NCBI GenBank assembly: GCA_001899635.1
Contig: MKVQ01000048.1
Coordinates: forward strand, 62,001-126,000
Length of the DNA stretch: 64,000 nt
Reading direction: 5' to 3'
Source of the DNA: Myxococcales bacterium 68-20
GTDB lineage: Bacteria > Myxococcota_A > Polyangia > Polyangiales > Polyangiaceae
Under the pieces are notes generated by a model. That model was given only the letters and a program-made list of their open reading frames with translations, did no database searches and was not told the DNA's origin. A program made the translations under genes and the position numbers. Shown here in pieces: positions 46,896-56,801 of this stretch (position 1 is its first letter; the number at the start of each line of letters is the position of its first letter).

Positions 46896-47705
46896 TCATT
46901 CGATGCGCGGCGTTGTCGCTCCCACGCTCGGGGCTTTGGCGCGACCACCGCGCGCCTTCACCAACGCCACGACCTCGGGAAACTTGGCGCCGTGGTCCAT
47001 GACCGTATGCCCCGAGTCCGTGGCCGCGTTGGGATTCGCGCCGCTATCGAGTAACACCTGCACGACGGCGAGCTTGCCGTGCTTCGCCGCGGTGATGAGC
47101 GGCGTGAACCCATGGTTGTCGTGAATCTCGAGCTCGGCACCAGCGGCGATGAGCAGGCGAGCGACCTCGACACCCGACGGAGCCTCCCACGCCAGCTGAT
47201 GCATCGGGGTCTGGTCCCAGCCGTTGCGGGCATTCACTTTCGCCCCGTTCGCCAGAAGGAGCTTCACGACATCTACGGAGTCCGCACCGGCAGCAATGTG
47301 GAGCGGCGTGAGGCCGACTCGTCGACACGGCGCCTCCTTATTCGCGCCCGACGAGAGGAGTACGCGCGCGACCTCGGAGCAGTCGTGCTTCGCGGCCTCG
47401 CATAGCGGCGTGCGCTGCTCTCCATCGGAGCGTTCGAGCGACGCACCCCGCGCGAGGAGGGCGCTCGCCGATTCGTGCTTCTCCTCGATCGCAGCGATGT
47501 GCAACCCAGTGTGGCCTAGCGCGTCCGTACAGTCGACGGGCACGCCCCTCTCGACGAGCTCCTCGATGCGGGAGGGCTCACCTCGACGCACGGCTTCCTG
47601 CAATGCTCGGCAATCCGCCTTCGCCTTGCAGCCGGTACCCGCAGCAGCCGCAGCCACCACGACGATCGCCACGAGAAGCCCCCGCACGCTTCGAACATAC
47701 TCCAC
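46896..47705 (-). CDS. Ankyrin-repeat lipoprotein
   Basis: 269 residues from GTG 47705, signal VRGLLVAIVVVAAAAAGTGC with lipobox GTGC (other upstream or downstream GTG starts are possible). About six ankyrin repeats cover most of the mature protein (GHTGLHIAAIEEKHESASAL; GLTPLHIAAGADSVDVVKLL; GFTPLITAAKHGKLAVVQVL). It probably mediates protein-protein contacts in the periplasm or at the outer membrane. It is divergent from the pseudokinase gene with only 25 bases between the starts, so the two promoters must overlap. Confidence 0.88.
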   Translation of the reverse strand: MEYVRSVRGLLVAIVVVAAAAAGTGCKAKADCRALQEAVRRGEPSRIEELVERGVPVDCTDALGHTGLHIAAIEEKHESASALLARGASLERSDGEQRTPLCEAAKHDCSEVARVLLSSGANKEAPCRRVGLTPLHIAAGADSVDVVKLLLANGAKVNARNGWDQTPMHQLAWEAPSGVEVARLLIAAGAELEIHDNHGFTPLITAAKHGKLAVVQVLLDSGANPNAATDSGHTVMDHGAKFPEVVALVKARGGRAKAPSVGATTPRIE

Positions 47706-47730
47706 GGCGGGTCGCCGTTACAATCGGACC

Positions 47731-49629
47731 ATGGCCAATGCGGGGGACAGGTTCGGCGAGTTCACCATCACGGCGTCGAACGGCATGAGCCGCGGATGCG
47801 AGGTGGCGGACGCCGTCCAGGAGAGCACACAGAAGAGGGTGCGGCTCGTCATCTTCGAGCGAGCCGATATCGAGCTGCAGGAGGCGGCGCGTATCCGATC
47901 GCGCGTCGCAGACACGCGGGTCCTCGACGTCCTCGGGGCAGGCGCCGCGCCGCTTCCGTGGATCGCCTACGAGCATCCCGCCGGACAAACGCTCGCCGAG
48001 ATCGTCGCCACGACCGGTCCGCTCTCGGTACTGTCGGCACACGAGCTCTTCACCCAAGTCTGCGAGGCACTCGCGGCGATGCATCGGTCCGGACTCGTGC
48101 ACGGCGCGCTGTCGCCGAACACGATCTGGATCGAACGCAGTGCAGGAGAGCCGAGCAAGGTGAAGCTCGGCGACGCTGGCCTCGGGTCCGTGCTCGGCCC
48201 TGCGCGTCCGACCGCCCCGTGGACGGCGCCGGAGAACGCCAGAGACGCTCGAAGCGACGTCTTCGTGCTCGGAAACCTCGTCTTCTTCGCTCTCGTCGGA
48301 CGGATCGGAGCACACGTCCCCTTCCCCGCGTCTGCTTCGGCACGAGCAGCGCAAGCGCCCATCGCCTTGCCTCCAGCGTTCGACTCGTGGTTCGCCCGAT
48401 GCACCGAGGAGAGTCCTGCATTCCGCTTCTCGGACGCTGCGGAGGCACGAGCATCACTTCTTCTCGTACTGGAGGACATGGGGCGCGTCGCAAGGCCAGA
48501 GCCGCCGCCCATCGTCGACCCCCATCCTTACCGCTCCTTCACCGCAGCGTTGCCGACGGAAGCGAGGTCGTCGCGCCGGCCGAGACGACTCGTGGGAGCT
48601 GCGCTGCTCATCGCGTTGCTCGTCACCGTCGCCGGCTTCTTGACCTTCATCCTCCTCGCGCGACGGAGACACGAAGACGAGAGGAGCGCCGAGCGCGGAG
48701 CGCGGGTGACCCGACCTGGCGAGGCATCGCCTGCCGGACGAACGGGGATGCGACCGGCGCTGACGATCCCCGCTCACATGAGCGCCGTCTTCGGCGTCGC
48801 GCTCCTGCCAGACCGCAACATGGCAGTGAGCACGAGCTTCGACGACTCGGTGAAGGGCTGGAACCTCGACACCGGCGCGCAGACGTTCGTCCTCTCCCCC
48901 AGCTTCGGCAAGGGAGGCGCGCTGGCCGTGAGCGCCGACGGGCTGATCGCCGCGGGCGGCGCCTCCGGAAAGGTGAAGCTCTGGTCGACGACCGACGCCC
49001 CCAAGCTCGTCGGCGAGATCGCGGCCCATGCCGGACAGGTCTCCGGGCTCGCAATCGCTGCCGATGCGCCCGTCTTGTTCTCCTGCTCGCTCGGAGGCGA
49101 CGTTCGCGCGTGGCGGCTTCCTGCAGGCGATCCGATCCGCGCGATGGTCGGACACACGGGGCGGGTGATGTCGGTCGCAGCGTCCGCCGACGGAGAGCGA
49201 GCCGTCTCGTCGGGCGAAGACGGGACGGTGCGGGTTTGGTCACTCGCAACGGGTGAGGCGCTCAGGATCATTCGAGCACACGAACGGCCGATCTCCAGCG
49301 TCCGACTCGCCAACGACGGACAGACGATCGCGACCGCCTCGGACGATGGGACGGCGAAGCTGTTCCACGCCGATAGTGGCGCCCTTCTCCGTACGTTTTC
49401 GATCGGAAGCACCGAGGCGTGGTCGGTGGCCTTCACTCCGTCCGGACGAACCGTCGCGGTCGGAGCGAAGGACGGCACCGTGACGCTCTACTCCGTCTTC
49501 GGTGGGGAGCGCCTCCGGCGGATCGAGGCACACCCCTCAGGCGTCATCGCGCTCGCATTCGACGCGAGCGGCTCGGTCCTCGTTTCAGGCGGCGGCGATC
49601 GGGTCGTGCGCGTGTGGAAGAATCTGTAG
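47731..49629 (+). CDS. Pseudokinase-WD40 membrane protein
   Basis: 632 residues from ATG 47731. Residues about 7-250 are a Ser/Thr-kinase-like domain that has lost key residues. The usual HRD loop reads LVHGALSPN (His124, Gly125, Ala126), the glycine-rich loop is not recognisable, and the VAIK lysine position is Val40 by my alignment. DAG (148-150) and TAPEN (165-169) remain. A transmembrane helix follows (about 287-310), then seven WD40 repeats (about 345-632), such as HTGRVMSVAASADGERAVSS and HERPISSVRLANDGQTIATA, forming a complete propeller outside. It probably relays or scaffolds rather than phosphorylates. Confidence 0.9.
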   Translation: MANAGDRFGEFTITASNGMSRGCEVADAVQESTQKRVRLVIFERADIELQEAARIRSRVADTRVLDVLGAGAAPLPWIAYEHPAGQTLAEIVATTGPLSVLSAHELFTQVCEALAAMHRSGLVHGALSPNTIWIERSAGEPSKVKLGDAGLGSVLGPARPTAPWTAPENARDARSDVFVLGNLVFFALVGRIGAHVPFPASASARAAQAPIALPPAFDSWFARCTEESPAFRFSDAAEARASLLLVLEDMGRVARPEPPPIVDPHPYRSFTAALPTEARSSRRPRRLVGAALLIALLVTVAGFLTFILLARRRHEDERSAERGARVTRPGEASPAGRTGMRPALTIPAHMSAVFGVALLPDRNMAVSTSFDDSVKGWNLDTGAQTFVLSPSFGKGGALAVSADGLIAAGGASGKVKLWSTTDAPKLVGEIAAHAGQVSGLAIAADAPVLFSCSLGGDVRAWRLPAGDPIRAMVGHTGRVMSVAASADGERAVSSGEDGTVRVWSLATGEALRIIRAHERPISSVRLANDGQTIATASDDGTAKLFHADSGALLRTFSIGSTEAWSVAFTPSGRTVAVGAKDGTVTLYSVFGGERLRRIEAHPSGVIALAFDASGSVLVSGGGDRVVRVWKNL

Positions 49630-49734
49630 CCCGTGACCGCGAGGCATGGACCGCTCCGACCATCACGTGACGATCAGGGAGATCGCGCCGGCATGTCGAA
49701 GCGTCGCGACGCGGTCGGTCCGAAACGAGCCCCC

Positions 49735-51465
49735 TCAGGTCTCGCTGATCGGCGAGAGCGCGAGCACGCGTTCTCCTCCGAGCGCCAGCTCGACGGCGAG
49801 CCTCTCGTGCGCAGGCAAGAGCGCGCAGAGGAGCGCGGTCGCGGCCTGGCGGCTCGCTTCGTCCTTCGACGGCGGGTCGGGCACCGGTAGCGGGTGGCGA
49901 GGCGTCTTCGCGAGGTGGACCTCGACCCGCGCGCGCACGTGTGGAGCGAGCCGCCGCTTCACCTCCTCGAGCGCGATGTCGAAGCCGCCGAGCATGTCGA
50001 CGAGCTTCGCGTCGAGCGCGTCCTGTCCGGTGTAGACCCGCCCGCGGGCGAGACGCTCGACGTCGTCCTCCGGCATCTTCCGTCCGGCCGCGACCACGCC
50101 GACGAACGCACGGTACATCGCGTCGAGCTCGCGCTGGATCGTCGCGCGAGCGTCGTCGTCGAGGCGTCCCGTGGGCGAGAGGAGCGAGGCGTGCTTTCCC
50201 TTCTCCACCACCTCGGTCGTGATCCCGAGCCGTGACAAGAGCGGGTCGACCGAGAGGCGCGCCGCGACCACGCCGATCGAGCCGGTCACCGTCATCGGCT
50301 GAGCCACGATGCACGCAGCAGGCGCCGCCACGTAGTAGCCGCCGCTCGCGGCGACGTTCGCCATGCACGCGATCACCGGCTTCTCACGCCCGAGCTGCTC
50401 GATCTCGTGATGCATCAGATCGGACGCGAGCGCGCTGCCTCCGGGGGAATCGATGTGGAGGATGACGCCCTTCACCCGTCGATCGCGGCGGACCGCACGC
50501 AGCATCCGCACCACGCGTTCGTCGGTAGAGAGCCCGCCCAGAGGTCCGGCGGCATGCGCGATGGCACCGTGCACCGGGACCACCGCGACGACAGGCGGAC
50601 GAAACAGGCTCCGCACGAGCGGCCGCTTCACGCGCGCGAGGTACTCACCCGCATCGACGGACCAGCGGCTCGGGCGATCGGCGGCGCGGCCCTTGCCCTT
50701 TCGCTCGACGCCGATCTTCTCCGGCACTTCGTCCTCGTAGGCGAGGTCGTCGGCGAGCCCCTGCACCACCGCCTCGCGACCGAAGTACGGCGCCTCGTCG
50801 ACGAGCTGAAGCGCACGCTCCCGACTCACGTCGCGGCCCCTCGCGACCCCGTCGACCAACACCTCGTGGAACGACTCCAGCAACCGCTCGAGCTGGACTC
50901 GCTGCTCCGGGCTCATCGAGTCACGCACGAGCGTCTCCCCTGCCGACTTGAACTCGCCGCAGGTGAAGACCTGCGGCTCGATCCCGGCGCGATCGAGCGC
51001 GCTCTTCATGTAGCGAGCCGAGCTGTGAAAGCCGAGCGGCGCCAGCTGGGCGGTGGGACCGAGGAGGATCCTGTTCGCGGCGGTCGCGACGAAGATCTCC
51101 TTCGTGTCGCCCCCCATCGGAAGATGAACGACGACCTCCTTGCCCCCTGCCCGTGCTCGCTCGAGGATCTGCCGCAGCGACGAAGCAGAGGCCATCCCGG
51201 CACTCATCGATCGCAGCGTCACGAGGAGCCCCTTCACCCGAGGGTCCGGCATCATCGCCGTCACCACCTCGTCGAGGACATGGAGCGACAGCGCCTTCTG
51301 CGCGCGCACCTGCCAGAAGCGTGGCTTTCCGACGACGTCGACCACCGGTCCATCGATGGTTACGGTCAGCCACGTCCCCTTCGGGACGGTCTTCCCGCGC
51401 CGCAAGAGGCGCAGCGGCAACAGGAGCAGGTCGAAGAGAAGACCGATCAGCCGCACGACGATCAT
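49735..51465 (-). CDS. sppA: Signal peptide peptidase A (SppA-like protease)
   Basis: 576 residues from ATG 51465, a fused two-domain SppA as in the 67-kDa type. N-terminal membrane anchor (VVRLIGLLFDLLLLPLRLLR), a catalytic lysine in FTCGEFKSAGETL, and the catalytic serine in MANVAASGGYY of the C-terminal domain, followed by MTVTGSIGVVA. It degrades signal peptides and small membrane proteins in the inner membrane. The start was chosen for the membrane anchor; an ORF extension upstream is less likely. Divergent from a small lipoprotein gene. Confidence 0.93.
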   Translation of the reverse strand: MIVVRLIGLLFDLLLLPLRLLRRGKTVPKGTWLTVTIDGPVVDVVGKPRFWQVRAQKALSLHVLDEVVTAMMPDPRVKGLLVTLRSMSAGMASASSLRQILERARAGGKEVVVHLPMGGDTKEIFVATAANRILLGPTAQLAPLGFHSSARYMKSALDRAGIEPQVFTCGEFKSAGETLVRDSMSPEQRVQLERLLESFHEVLVDGVARGRDVSRERALQLVDEAPYFGREAVVQGLADDLAYEDEVPEKIGVERKGKGRAADRPSRWSVDAGEYLARVKRPLVRSLFRPPVVAVVPVHGAIAHAAGPLGGLSTDERVVRMLRAVRRDRRVKGVILHIDSPGGSALASDLMHHEIEQLGREKPVIACMANVAASGGYYVAAPAACIVAQPMTVTGSIGVVAARLSVDPLLSRLGITTEVVEKGKHASLLSPTGRLDDDARATIQRELDAMYRAFVGVVAAGRKMPEDDVERLARGRVYTGQDALDAKLVDMLGGFDIALEEVKRRLAPHVRARVEVHLAKTPRHPLPVPDPPSKDEASRQAATALLCALLPAHERLAVELALGGERVLALSPISET

Positions 51466-51584
51466 CGCGCCAACATACTCCGTCGTACGAATCCTTCGAG
51501 GTGCTCTCGTGATCGCACTCCGGGCACCCAGCGCGAAGCTGCGCAAACCGACGCAAGCGGAGTCGAGGCGCCCCGTCACCACGG

Positions 51585-52370
51585 ATGAACGCGATGTCGA
51601 TCATGGCTCATCGAACGGTGCTCGCGCTCGCGCTCGCCGCCTGTGCACCGGCGGCGCGTCCTCCGGCAGCAAGCGCACCGCCGACGCTCTACGTCCCGCC
51701 GCTGAGGACCACCGCGTCGCCTCCCGACTCCCTGGAAGTGCGCTTCGGTGACGATGCGGCGCCTCCGGTAGGCTGCTTCGCGGTATCGCGGCGCACCGGA
51801 GCCGTTGCGTGCATCGTCGGCCAGTACGGACTGGCGAGCGAGTCGGGCGAGCGCCGCCTCACCGTCCTCCTGAACACGGACGACGGCGTCCCCGACGTCC
51901 TCATGCGTGTCCGCGCGACCGCCCGCGGGGTCGAGCTCGAGCCTCAGTCACGGCACACCCTCGACTCGATCATGCGCGACGGCGACTTCGTCAGACTCGC
52001 GGCTCCGACCTTCGTCCCGCCCGACGCGGCGCGATCGTTCGGCGGGCTCACGGTGGAGCTCCGGCGTGAGGCGCTGCCTTCGCCGGACGGCACGCCTGCG
52101 AGCCCCGATGCGAGCTCGGACCTGAAGGTCATCGTTCGATCCGACGCGCTCACGAGCAAGGATGCGGCGGAACAGCGACCCGACACGACGGACGTGCTCT
52201 TCGAGAACACGCTCACGTCCGTCGCGTGTGCCGCTCCGAGCCTCTCCGTGCGACCGCTCGGCCCCACCGTCGTGTTGATCGAACGCGAGTGTCGCCTCGA
52301 GGGAACGGGTGAGCCCGAGGTCGTCTCGGGCGCCTGGCTCTGCGACAGCGAACGGGCGCGCTGCGATTGA
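51585..52370 (+). CDS. Lipoprotein of unknown function
   Basis: 261 residues from ATG 51585 (in-frame ATGs at 51594 and 51603 also fit). The signal segment MAHRTVLALALAACAP with lipobox LAAC suggests a lipoprotein. The mature part has a Pro/Ala linker, a beta-rich body (LEVRFGDDAAPPVGCFAVSR; ERRLTVLLNTDDGVPDVLMR) and a C-terminal strand region (RPLGPTVVLIERECRLEGTG). Four Cys could form two disulfides. No family recognised; it is divergent from sppA and not obviously linked to the hybrid kinase that follows 45 bases later. Confidence 0.65.
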   Translation: MNAMSIMAHRTVLALALAACAPAARPPAASAPPTLYVPPLRTTASPPDSLEVRFGDDAAPPVGCFAVSRRTGAVACIVGQYGLASESGERRLTVLLNTDDGVPDVLMRVRATARGVELEPQSRHTLDSIMRDGDFVRLAAPTFVPPDAARSFGGLTVELRREALPSPDGTPASPDASSDLKVIVRSDALTSKDAAEQRPDTTDVLFENTLTSVACAAPSLSVRPLGPTVVLIERECRLEGTGEPEVVSGAWLCDSERARCD

Positions 52371-52415
52371 TCGGCACCTGACCACCTCGATCCGGCGATC
52401 TAAGTTCGGCGAGTG

Positions 52416-54947
52416 ATGAACGGAGCGGACGGCAAGTGTCCCTGGTTCCTCTCCGAGGGCGGCGCTTGCGGCACACTCGCGCGTTCGACGGATTGGTCGA
52501 AAACGCCGCTCGGCCCGATCTCGTCATGGTCGCCGGCGCTGCGGGGAATGGCGCGCTTGGTGCTGGGCTCGCTCCATCCCATGCTCCTCTGCTGGGGGCC
52601 GGAGCTGATTCAGCTCTACAACGACGCGTTCCTTCCGAACCTGAAGCTCGGGAAGCACCCGAAGGCGATGGGCCAGCGCGTCGCCGAATGCTGGTCCGAG
52701 GCCTGGGCGACCGTAGGCCCGCTGCTCGCAGACGTCATGCTCGACGGCCGGGGGAGCCGGCACGACGATCAGCTCGTTCCGGTCCTGCGCGAAAGACGGC
52801 TCGAAGAGGCCTACTGGACGTACTCGTACAGTCCGGTCTTCGAAGCGGACGGAAGCGTGGGAGGCACGCTCGTCGTGTGCAGCGAGACGACCGAGCGCGT
52901 CCTCGCGGCGCGCCGCGCGCGCACGATACGCAAGCTCTTCGCTCTAGGTGAACACGCAACGAACGCGTCCGAGCTCCTGCCGCTGGCCGTCGAGGTCCTG
53001 CAAGGCGCCGTCTCGGACGTGCCCTTCGCCGCCGCATACGAGGTCCGCAGCGACGGCTCGGCCTGCCTCCGTCGAACGAACCTCATCGGCCACGACGAGA
53101 CGCTCGTAGGCATCGGCAGGGCCGTCGCCGCTCACGTGCGCGCGAGCGGCGAGCACGACGGCGCAACAGCGACCACGACGCTCGCCCTCGCGCCGATCGA
53201 GCAGCCGGCGGGCCCGTGGCCGGAGCCCGTGACCCGCGCGTTGATCGCGACCGTCACGACGCGGCCCGCCGCACGAACGACCGAGGTCATGGTGCTCGGC
53301 ACGAGCCCGCGACTTCCGTTGGACGACGCGTACCGCAACCACCTGGGGCGGATCGTGGAGGTGATCGGCCAGATCCACGCACGCGTCGCAACGACGCAGG
53401 CTCGGACCAGAGCCGAGGCCGAGCGCAGCGACCTGCTTCGGCAGGCTCCGGTCGCGACGCTCTTCTCCGTCGGTCGAGAGCAACGCATCGAGCTCGCGAA
53501 CCAGGCGTTCATCGAGATCCTCGGCCGCGATCCGGCCGGCGAGACCCTCGCAGAGGCCTTCCCCGGCATCGTCGGCACCAACCTTCAGCGCAGGCTCGAC
53601 GACGCCTACACGACCGGAGAGGCGTTCGGGATCGGCGAGCAGGAGGTCACTTTCGTCCGGAAAGAGTCGACGGAGGTGCGCTGGTTCAAGTTCAACGTCC
53701 AGCCGATTCGTCACCTCGATGGAGACGTGTACGGGATGATGGCCGTCGCCATCGACATCACGGACACGATCTCGACCCGGAACGAGCTCGAGGCGTACGC
53801 CGCCGAGCGGGAGAACCTGCTCCACGCGGTCGAGGCGGCGAGCCGTGCGAAGGACGAGTTCCTTGCGATGCTCGGGCACGAGCTGCGCAACCCGCTCGCC
53901 CCGATCACGACGGCGCTCCACTTGATGAAGCTGAAGGAGCCCACGACGCTCGCACGAGAGCGCGAGATCATCGCGCGCCAGACCACGCACCTGACCAAGC
54001 TCGTCGACGACATCCTCGACGTCGCGAGGGTGTCGCGCGGCAAGGTGAGGCTCAACCGAGCGCGGATCGCGCTTGCGGACGTGATCGCGCGCGCTGCCGA
54101 GACCGCGAGCCCCCTGTTCGAGCAGAAACGACACACGCTCACCGTCAACGTCCCGAACAAGGGGCTCGACGTGGAGGGCGACGCGCTCCGGCTCGGCCAG
54201 GTCTTCGCCAACCTCCTGACCAACGCCGCGAAGTTCACTGCAGCAGGAGGCTCGATCTCCGCGACCGCCGAGCGCGCCGGTGACGTCGCCATCATTCGCG
54301 TGGAGGACAACGGCATCGGCATCCCTCCCGACCAGCTCTCGCGCGTGTTCGATGCGTTCTTCCAGGAAGCGCGCTCGTCCGAGGTCGCGCAGGGCGGGCT
54401 CGGGCTCGGGCTCGCGCTCGTGAAGAGCTTCGTCGCTCTCCACGGTGGGACGGTCACGGCGATGAACCGGCCCGGCGGCGGCAGCGTCTTCGAGGTGCGG
54501 TTGCCAGCGCTCCCGCCGATGGCAGAGCCGAAGGCCGAAGCGCAGATCGAGCCGACGGTGGGCACCACGGAGGCGAGCGAAGGGAAGCGAGTCCTCCTGG
54601 TCGACGACAGCGACGACATGCTCGAGATCGTCGCCTCGTTCCTTCGCTTCGCAGGCTACGAGGTCATGGCGACCCACGACGCGCCGAGCGCGCTTCGCAT
54701 GGCGTCGTCGTTTCGGCCCAACGTCGCCGTCCTCGACATCGGCCTGCCGGCGATGGACGGGTACGACCTCGCAGCGCACCTCCGCGAGGAGCTCGGCGAT
54801 CGAGCACCGAGGATGATCGCGATGACCGGCTACGGACGAGAGGCCGACCGTGAGCGCGCCTTGCAGGCCGGCTTTGCAGCACACCTGGTGAAGCCGGTCG
54901 ACCCGCAGGAGCTCCTCGCCAGCGTGCGCGCGATCTCGAGCATCTGA
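52416..54947 (+). CDS. Hybrid histidine kinase with PAS and receiver domains
   Basis: 843 residues from ATG 52416 (GTG 52413 also possible). Order: PAS-like domain (LGSLHPMLLCWGPELIQLYN), GAF-like region (about 165-330), second PAS (APVATLFSVGREQRIELANQ), HisKA with acceptor His488 in AMLGHELRNPLAPI, ATPase domain (N-box VFANLLTNAAKF, G1 EDNGIGIPPD, G2 GGLGLGLALVK) and a C-terminal receiver with Asp774 in VAVLDIGLPAMDGYD. No transmembrane segment is seen, so it likely senses an internal or redox signal. It is an orphan, probably acting through its own receiver. Stop codons meet those of the amylase gene without a gap (TGATCA, 54945-54950). Confidence 0.94.
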   Translation: MNGADGKCPWFLSEGGACGTLARSTDWSKTPLGPISSWSPALRGMARLVLGSLHPMLLCWGPELIQLYNDAFLPNLKLGKHPKAMGQRVAECWSEAWATVGPLLADVMLDGRGSRHDDQLVPVLRERRLEEAYWTYSYSPVFEADGSVGGTLVVCSETTERVLAARRARTIRKLFALGEHATNASELLPLAVEVLQGAVSDVPFAAAYEVRSDGSACLRRTNLIGHDETLVGIGRAVAAHVRASGEHDGATATTTLALAPIEQPAGPWPEPVTRALIATVTTRPAARTTEVMVLGTSPRLPLDDAYRNHLGRIVEVIGQIHARVATTQARTRAEAERSDLLRQAPVATLFSVGREQRIELANQAFIEILGRDPAGETLAEAFPGIVGTNLQRRLDDAYTTGEAFGIGEQEVTFVRKESTEVRWFKFNVQPIRHLDGDVYGMMAVAIDITDTISTRNELEAYAAERENLLHAVEAASRAKDEFLAMLGHELRNPLAPITTALHLMKLKEPTTLAREREIIARQTTHLTKLVDDILDVARVSRGKVRLNRARIALADVIARAAETASPLFEQKRHTLTVNVPNKGLDVEGDALRLGQVFANLLTNAAKFTAAGGSISATAERAGDVAIIRVEDNGIGIPPDQLSRVFDAFFQEARSSEVAQGGLGLGLALVKSFVALHGGTVTAMNRPGGGSVFEVRLPALPPMAEPKAEAQIEPTVGTTEASEGKRVLLVDDSDDMLEIVASFLRFAGYEVMATHDAPSALRMASSFRPNVAVLDIGLPAMDGYDLAAHLREELGDRAPRMIAMTGYGREADRERALQAGFAAHLVKPVDPQELLASVRAISSI

Positions 54948-56792
54948 TCAGTCCTTCACGTCGGCCTCGGGCACCAGGATCATCGCGCGCTGCTTCGGCA
55001 CGGTCAGGCGGAGCTCTCCGCTCGCCGGGACGGAATAGGACCTCCGCTCCGGATCGAGCACGTCGACGAGCGTAGTGCCCTTGCCGCCCGCGCCGAGCTT
55101 CATGACCTCGTCACCATCGGCGGTGGCGCTGTCCTTGCGACCATTCGTGTTGATCACCACGAGCGCGTAGGCATCGAAGGCGTCGCCCCCGGTGCGCTCG
55201 TACGCGATGATTCCCGCGTCCTCCTCGCCACCGACATGCGAGGTCGACCACACGACGTTGGTGTCGCCGCGCCGGAGCGCCTCGTAGGCAGCACGCGTCC
55301 GCGCCAGCTTCGCAAAGTGCCGGAACGTGTCGCCGCTCGTGGAGTAGCCCGTGTTCCAGAGGACCTCGCGGTTCGCCGGATCGTTACCGCCTTCGAGTTC
55401 CTGCTCGGTGCCGTAGTAGAGGCACGGGATGCCCTCCTCCGTCATGAGCAGCACGAGCGCGTTGCGGAGCGCATCCTTGTCGCCCTGCGCCTCGAAGAGG
55501 AAGCGGGCGACGTCGTGGTTGTCCATGAAGTTCACGAGCGCACGGCTCGGAGCGATGCCGATGCCGTTCGGCTGCGGCTCGTTCCGGTAGTTCACCCGAC
55601 GCTGCGCCCACAGGTTCGCGATCTGATCGGTGCCCTTCTGCTGCTTCTCGTCGAACGCGCGCATGAAGATGTCGCGGAACACCTGGTAGTGCTGCGAGAA
55701 GTAGAAGACGCTGTCGAGCATCCCCTCCTGGGTGTAGCTGCCGAGGAGCTGGTCGTTGCCGTCGAACGCCTCGCCGAACATGAGAAAGCGTTCTTTTCTC
55801 TGCCGGAGGAGACGCTCGCGAACGCGAGTGCCGAACTCCTTCCAGAAGTCGGACTCGACGTGCTTCACCGTGTCGATGCGGAAGCCGTCGAGGTCCACGA
55901 GCTCGACCCACTTCGTGTAGAGGTCGATCAGCTCGTCCCGCACCTCGGGGAGCTCCGTCGCGACGTCCTTCAGCCCGCCCGGGAAGTCTCCGAGCATGCG
56001 CTGCTTCTCGTCGTCGTAGTTCAGGATGCGGCCGAAGCCGTGGTACGCGCGGGCGGTCCCGAGGATGCCCGGCGGCGGCACGCGGTTGATCGACGGATCC
56101 TGAAAGAAGATGAGCGGCGCGCGACCGGCGGGGCCGAGCGACGTGAACGCCTGAACGCCCTTCGGATCCCAGTCGGGATCGTACTCGGTGATGCGTGAGA
56201 GATCGGACCGGCTCGACACGACCGGGAGCGCGCCGCTTCCTCCGATGTAGATGTCCGGGTGCCCGTTCAGGTTGGTGTCGTAATAGAACACCTGGCCCAT
56301 GTGGTTCGTGACGATGTCGAGCACGACCTTGAGCCCCATGTCGTGCGCGCGCGACGTGAGCCGGCGGAGATCGGAGATGTCGCCGAAGTGCGGGTTCACC
56401 TTCGTGAGGTCCTGCGCCCAGTAGCCGTGGTACGAGTCGACGTCGGCGTCGGTCTCGACGTTCTTCACGACCGGCGAGATCCACAGCGTCGTGACGCCGA
56501 GCTCCTTGACGTAGTCGAGCCGATCGGCGAGCCCGCGCCAGTCGCCGCCCTGGAAGCGCGCGAGGTGGCCGGGGCGAACCCCGTAGTCGTTGTTGGGGTC
56601 ACCGTTCGCGAAGCGATCGACGAGCACCTGGTAGATGACCTCGTCACGCCAGTCGCTGACGTGCGTGCCGAGCTTCGGCGGTGCGCCCTCGTCCGGGATG
56701 CTCACGCAGCCCGTCGTCCCGGGTGTGAAGCACGCGCCGAGGACGACGAGCGAGAGGAAACCGGCGCGGATGGGCGAGAGGATCGACTTCAT
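54948..56792 (-). CDS. Exported alpha-amylase lipoprotein (GH13)
   Basis: 614 residues with a lipoprotein-type signal (MKSILSPIRAGFLSLVVLGAC). GH13 catalytic residues are visible: Asp in GFRIDTVKHVE, Glu in FGEAFDGND, and Asp in FMDNHD. The N-terminal VIYQVLVDRFANGDPNNDYG and GGDWRGLADRLDYVKELGVT are typical of the family. It degrades starch or maltodextrins outside the cell or in the periplasm. The maltoporin-like gene lies immediately upstream (10 bases), so the pair likely forms one operon for alpha-glucan uptake. Confidence 0.95.
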   Translation of the reverse strand: MKSILSPIRAGFLSLVVLGACFTPGTTGCVSIPDEGAPPKLGTHVSDWRDEVIYQVLVDRFANGDPNNDYGVRPGHLARFQGGDWRGLADRLDYVKELGVTTLWISPVVKNVETDADVDSYHGYWAQDLTKVNPHFGDISDLRRLTSRAHDMGLKVVLDIVTNHMGQVFYYDTNLNGHPDIYIGGSGALPVVSSRSDLSRITEYDPDWDPKGVQAFTSLGPAGRAPLIFFQDPSINRVPPPGILGTARAYHGFGRILNYDDEKQRMLGDFPGGLKDVATELPEVRDELIDLYTKWVELVDLDGFRIDTVKHVESDFWKEFGTRVRERLLRQRKERFLMFGEAFDGNDQLLGSYTQEGMLDSVFYFSQHYQVFRDIFMRAFDEKQQKGTDQIANLWAQRRVNYRNEPQPNGIGIAPSRALVNFMDNHDVARFLFEAQGDKDALRNALVLLMTEEGIPCLYYGTEQELEGGNDPANREVLWNTGYSTSGDTFRHFAKLARTRAAYEALRRGDTNVVWSTSHVGGEEDAGIIAYERTGGDAFDAYALVVINTNGRKDSATADGDEVMKLGAGGKGTTLVDVLDPERRSYSVPASGELRLTVPKQRAMILVPEADVKD

Positions 56793-56801
56793 GATCTTCC
56801 C

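Noticed and set aside
46879-46907. A bulged hairpin (CGCATC/GATGCG) between the Nudix and ankyrin genes as a terminator.
   Set aside because: The paired part is short, overlaps the stop of the ankyrin gene and has no T-run.
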